Source of the DNA: Gallionella sp.
Lineage (GTDB): Bacteria; Pseudomonadota; Gammaproteobacteria; Burkholderiales; Gallionellaceae
Length of the DNA stretch: 16,887 bases
Direction: 5' to 3'
Assembly: GCA_024654105.1 (NCBI GenBank)
Contig: JANLID010000105.1
Coordinates: 1 to 16,887 of the forward strand
The notes under the pieces are model-generated. The model saw only the letters and a program-made list of their open reading frames with translations, ran no database searches and had not been told where the DNA came from. A program made the translations under genes and the position numbers. The number at the start of each line of letters is the position of its first letter. Position 1 is the first letter of the stretch. Below, one piece after another: positions 15,998 to 16,887 of this stretch.

Positions 15998-16887
15998 ATG
16001 AAACTGCCCCGCTATTTTTGTTTGCTGGCCACTGGGCTGGCTTTGTGTCTGGGTGTGTTAAGCACAAATGCATTTGCCATGACAGGCACGGCTTCCCAAT
16101 ATTTCACGCAAAAAGCGGTTGGCAATACCTGGTCATATTTATCATCATCAACATGTACAGGGGCGGGTTGCCCTCCTCAGGCTCACGCTCCTACGACGTA
16201 CGTGTCGACCATTACCGCTTCCGTTGGCGGAGTGGTGACTCATCAAAAGATATACGATGGATATACCTACACGGGCACGGAGCAAATCGATGCAACAGGC
16301 GCATGGATATGGATGGATTCTGATCATGGCGGGACGTATACGGTATTGCCGGCAACTTTTTCGGTGGGAACGACGTGGGTTTCTTTTCCGGCAATGCCAG
16401 AACTCATACCCGGAGTTGTTGACTCTGGAGAGACTTCGACAATTGCTGCTTTCAATGTCACGCGAACTGTACCTGCCGGGACATTTACCGACTGCCTGCA
16501 AATAAACACAACAATCACAACCACAGTCTCCCTTGAGGGCTACTCATTTACTTCAGTTTTTACAAGTACGGTTTATTATTCTCCGACAGTTGGAAATGAA
16601 GTCGAGCATATATGGACATCCGCATCTTCTGGCACTGACAGCACCGCCATGACTTTTACAGGCACCGATCAATTGCAGTCCTACAGCGTCGCCAGCACCA
16701 GCCCAACTCTTCACACCCTCGCCGTCACCCGCACCGGCAGCGGCTTGGGCACCATCACCAGCGACAGCGGCGGCATCAACTGCGGCGCCACCTGCTGGGC
16801 GGACTACACCAGCGGCGCCTCCGTCACCCTCACCGCCACCCCCGCCACCGGCAGCTACTTCCAAGGCTGGGGCGGCGCCTGCAGCGG
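15998..16887 (+). CDS. Secreted protein with InlB-B-repeat-like domain (3' truncated by window end)
   Basis: The frame is open from ATG 15998 to the window edge (296 codons plus two bases). Residues 1-27 form a signal peptide: basic start MKLPR, hydrophobic core, and AFA before the likely cleavage site. The mature part (28 to about 235) is Thr/Ser-rich, probably beta-stranded, and contains PAGTFTDCL (159-167), a motif I recall from other small secreted proteins of unknown function. From residue 238 the sequence matches bacterial divergent InlB B-repeat-like units: LHTLAVTRTGSGLGTI, then NCGATC (C262 and C266), then VTLTATP, then FQGWGGAC (C295). Such modules are common in exported adhesin-like proteins. 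Codon use shifts sharply to C-ending codons in the repeat domain. Function unknown; more units probably follow downstream. Confidence 0.85.
   Translation, partial: MKLPRYFCLLATGLALCLGVLSTNAFAMTGTASQYFTQKAVGNTWSYLSSSTCTGAGCPPQAHAPTTYVSTITASVGGVVTHQKIYDGYTYTGTEQIDATGAWIWMDSDHGGTYTVLPATFSVGTTWVSFPAMPELIPGVVDSGETSTIAAFNVTRTVPAGTFTDCLQINTTITTTVSLEGYSFTSVFTSTVYYSPTVGNEVEHIWTSASSGTDSTAMTFTGTDQLQSYSVASTSPTLHTLAVTRTGSGLGTITSDSGGINCGATCWADYTSGASVTLTATPATGSYFQGWGGACS

Noticed and set aside
16553..16864. Gly/Ala-rich minus-strand open frame near the right edge
   Set aside because: It is the antisense of the C-ending-codon repeat domain of the secreted protein, whose frame is supported by a signal peptide and a strong ribosome site.

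Overview
The window looks like the chromosome of a betaproteobacterium, most likely of the order Nitrosomonadales (Gallionellaceae or a relative). This rests on recognised protein families and on the order glnE / yhdP / nitrilase / tldD; no database search was possible. Coding density is high, most genes have GC-rich third positions, and no tRNA, rRNA, CRISPR array or transposase is visible.

Layout, left to right. (1) 216-1517 (+): a six-helix membrane class III adenylate cyclase, converging on glnE. (2) 1617-4544 (-): glnE, the bifunctional adenylyltransferase/removase of glutamine synthetase. An 82-bp divergent promoter region separates it from 4630-8544 (+), yhdP, a giant AsmA-like envelope protein; 8556-9404 (+), a Nit-type amidase close to deaminated glutathione amidase; and 9566-11011 (+), tldD, a metalloprotease subunit. 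(3) Converging on tldD is a compact minus-strand operon, amrB-amrA-amrS (13546 down to 11090), the complete AmmeMemoRadiSam trio (MEMO-like, AMMECR1-like and radical SAM proteins), whose biochemical role in bacteria is poorly defined. (4) Upstream of it on the same strand is a CHASE2-sensor class III cyclase (13775-15883). (5) Divergent from that, 15998 to the window end (+), is a secreted protein with a signal peptide and the beginning of an InlB-B-repeat-like domain; it is cut by the window edge.

The most striking observation is that two neighbouring housekeeping genes have absorbed REP-like repeats in frame. GlnE carries about 60 extra residues, encoded by two degenerate copies of an 18-nt repeat, one ending in a perfect 10-bp hairpin. 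YhdP carries exactly 48 nt (16 codons) made of two related direct units. A third, different inverted repeat fills the nitrilase-tldD gap. Other points of interest are the substitution of Gln for the substrate-selecting Lys in the CHASE2 cyclase, the overlapping and closely spaced genes of the amr operon, and a -10 element read in both directions between glnE and yhdP.

Functionally the window combines nitrogen control (GlnE), outer-membrane lipid homeostasis (YhdP), metabolite repair (Nit), peptide or protein maturation (TldD), the AmmeMemoRadiSam trio and two probable cyclic-nucleotide signalling enzymes. There is no sign that these form one pathway; only nit with yhdP and the three amr genes look tightly coupled.
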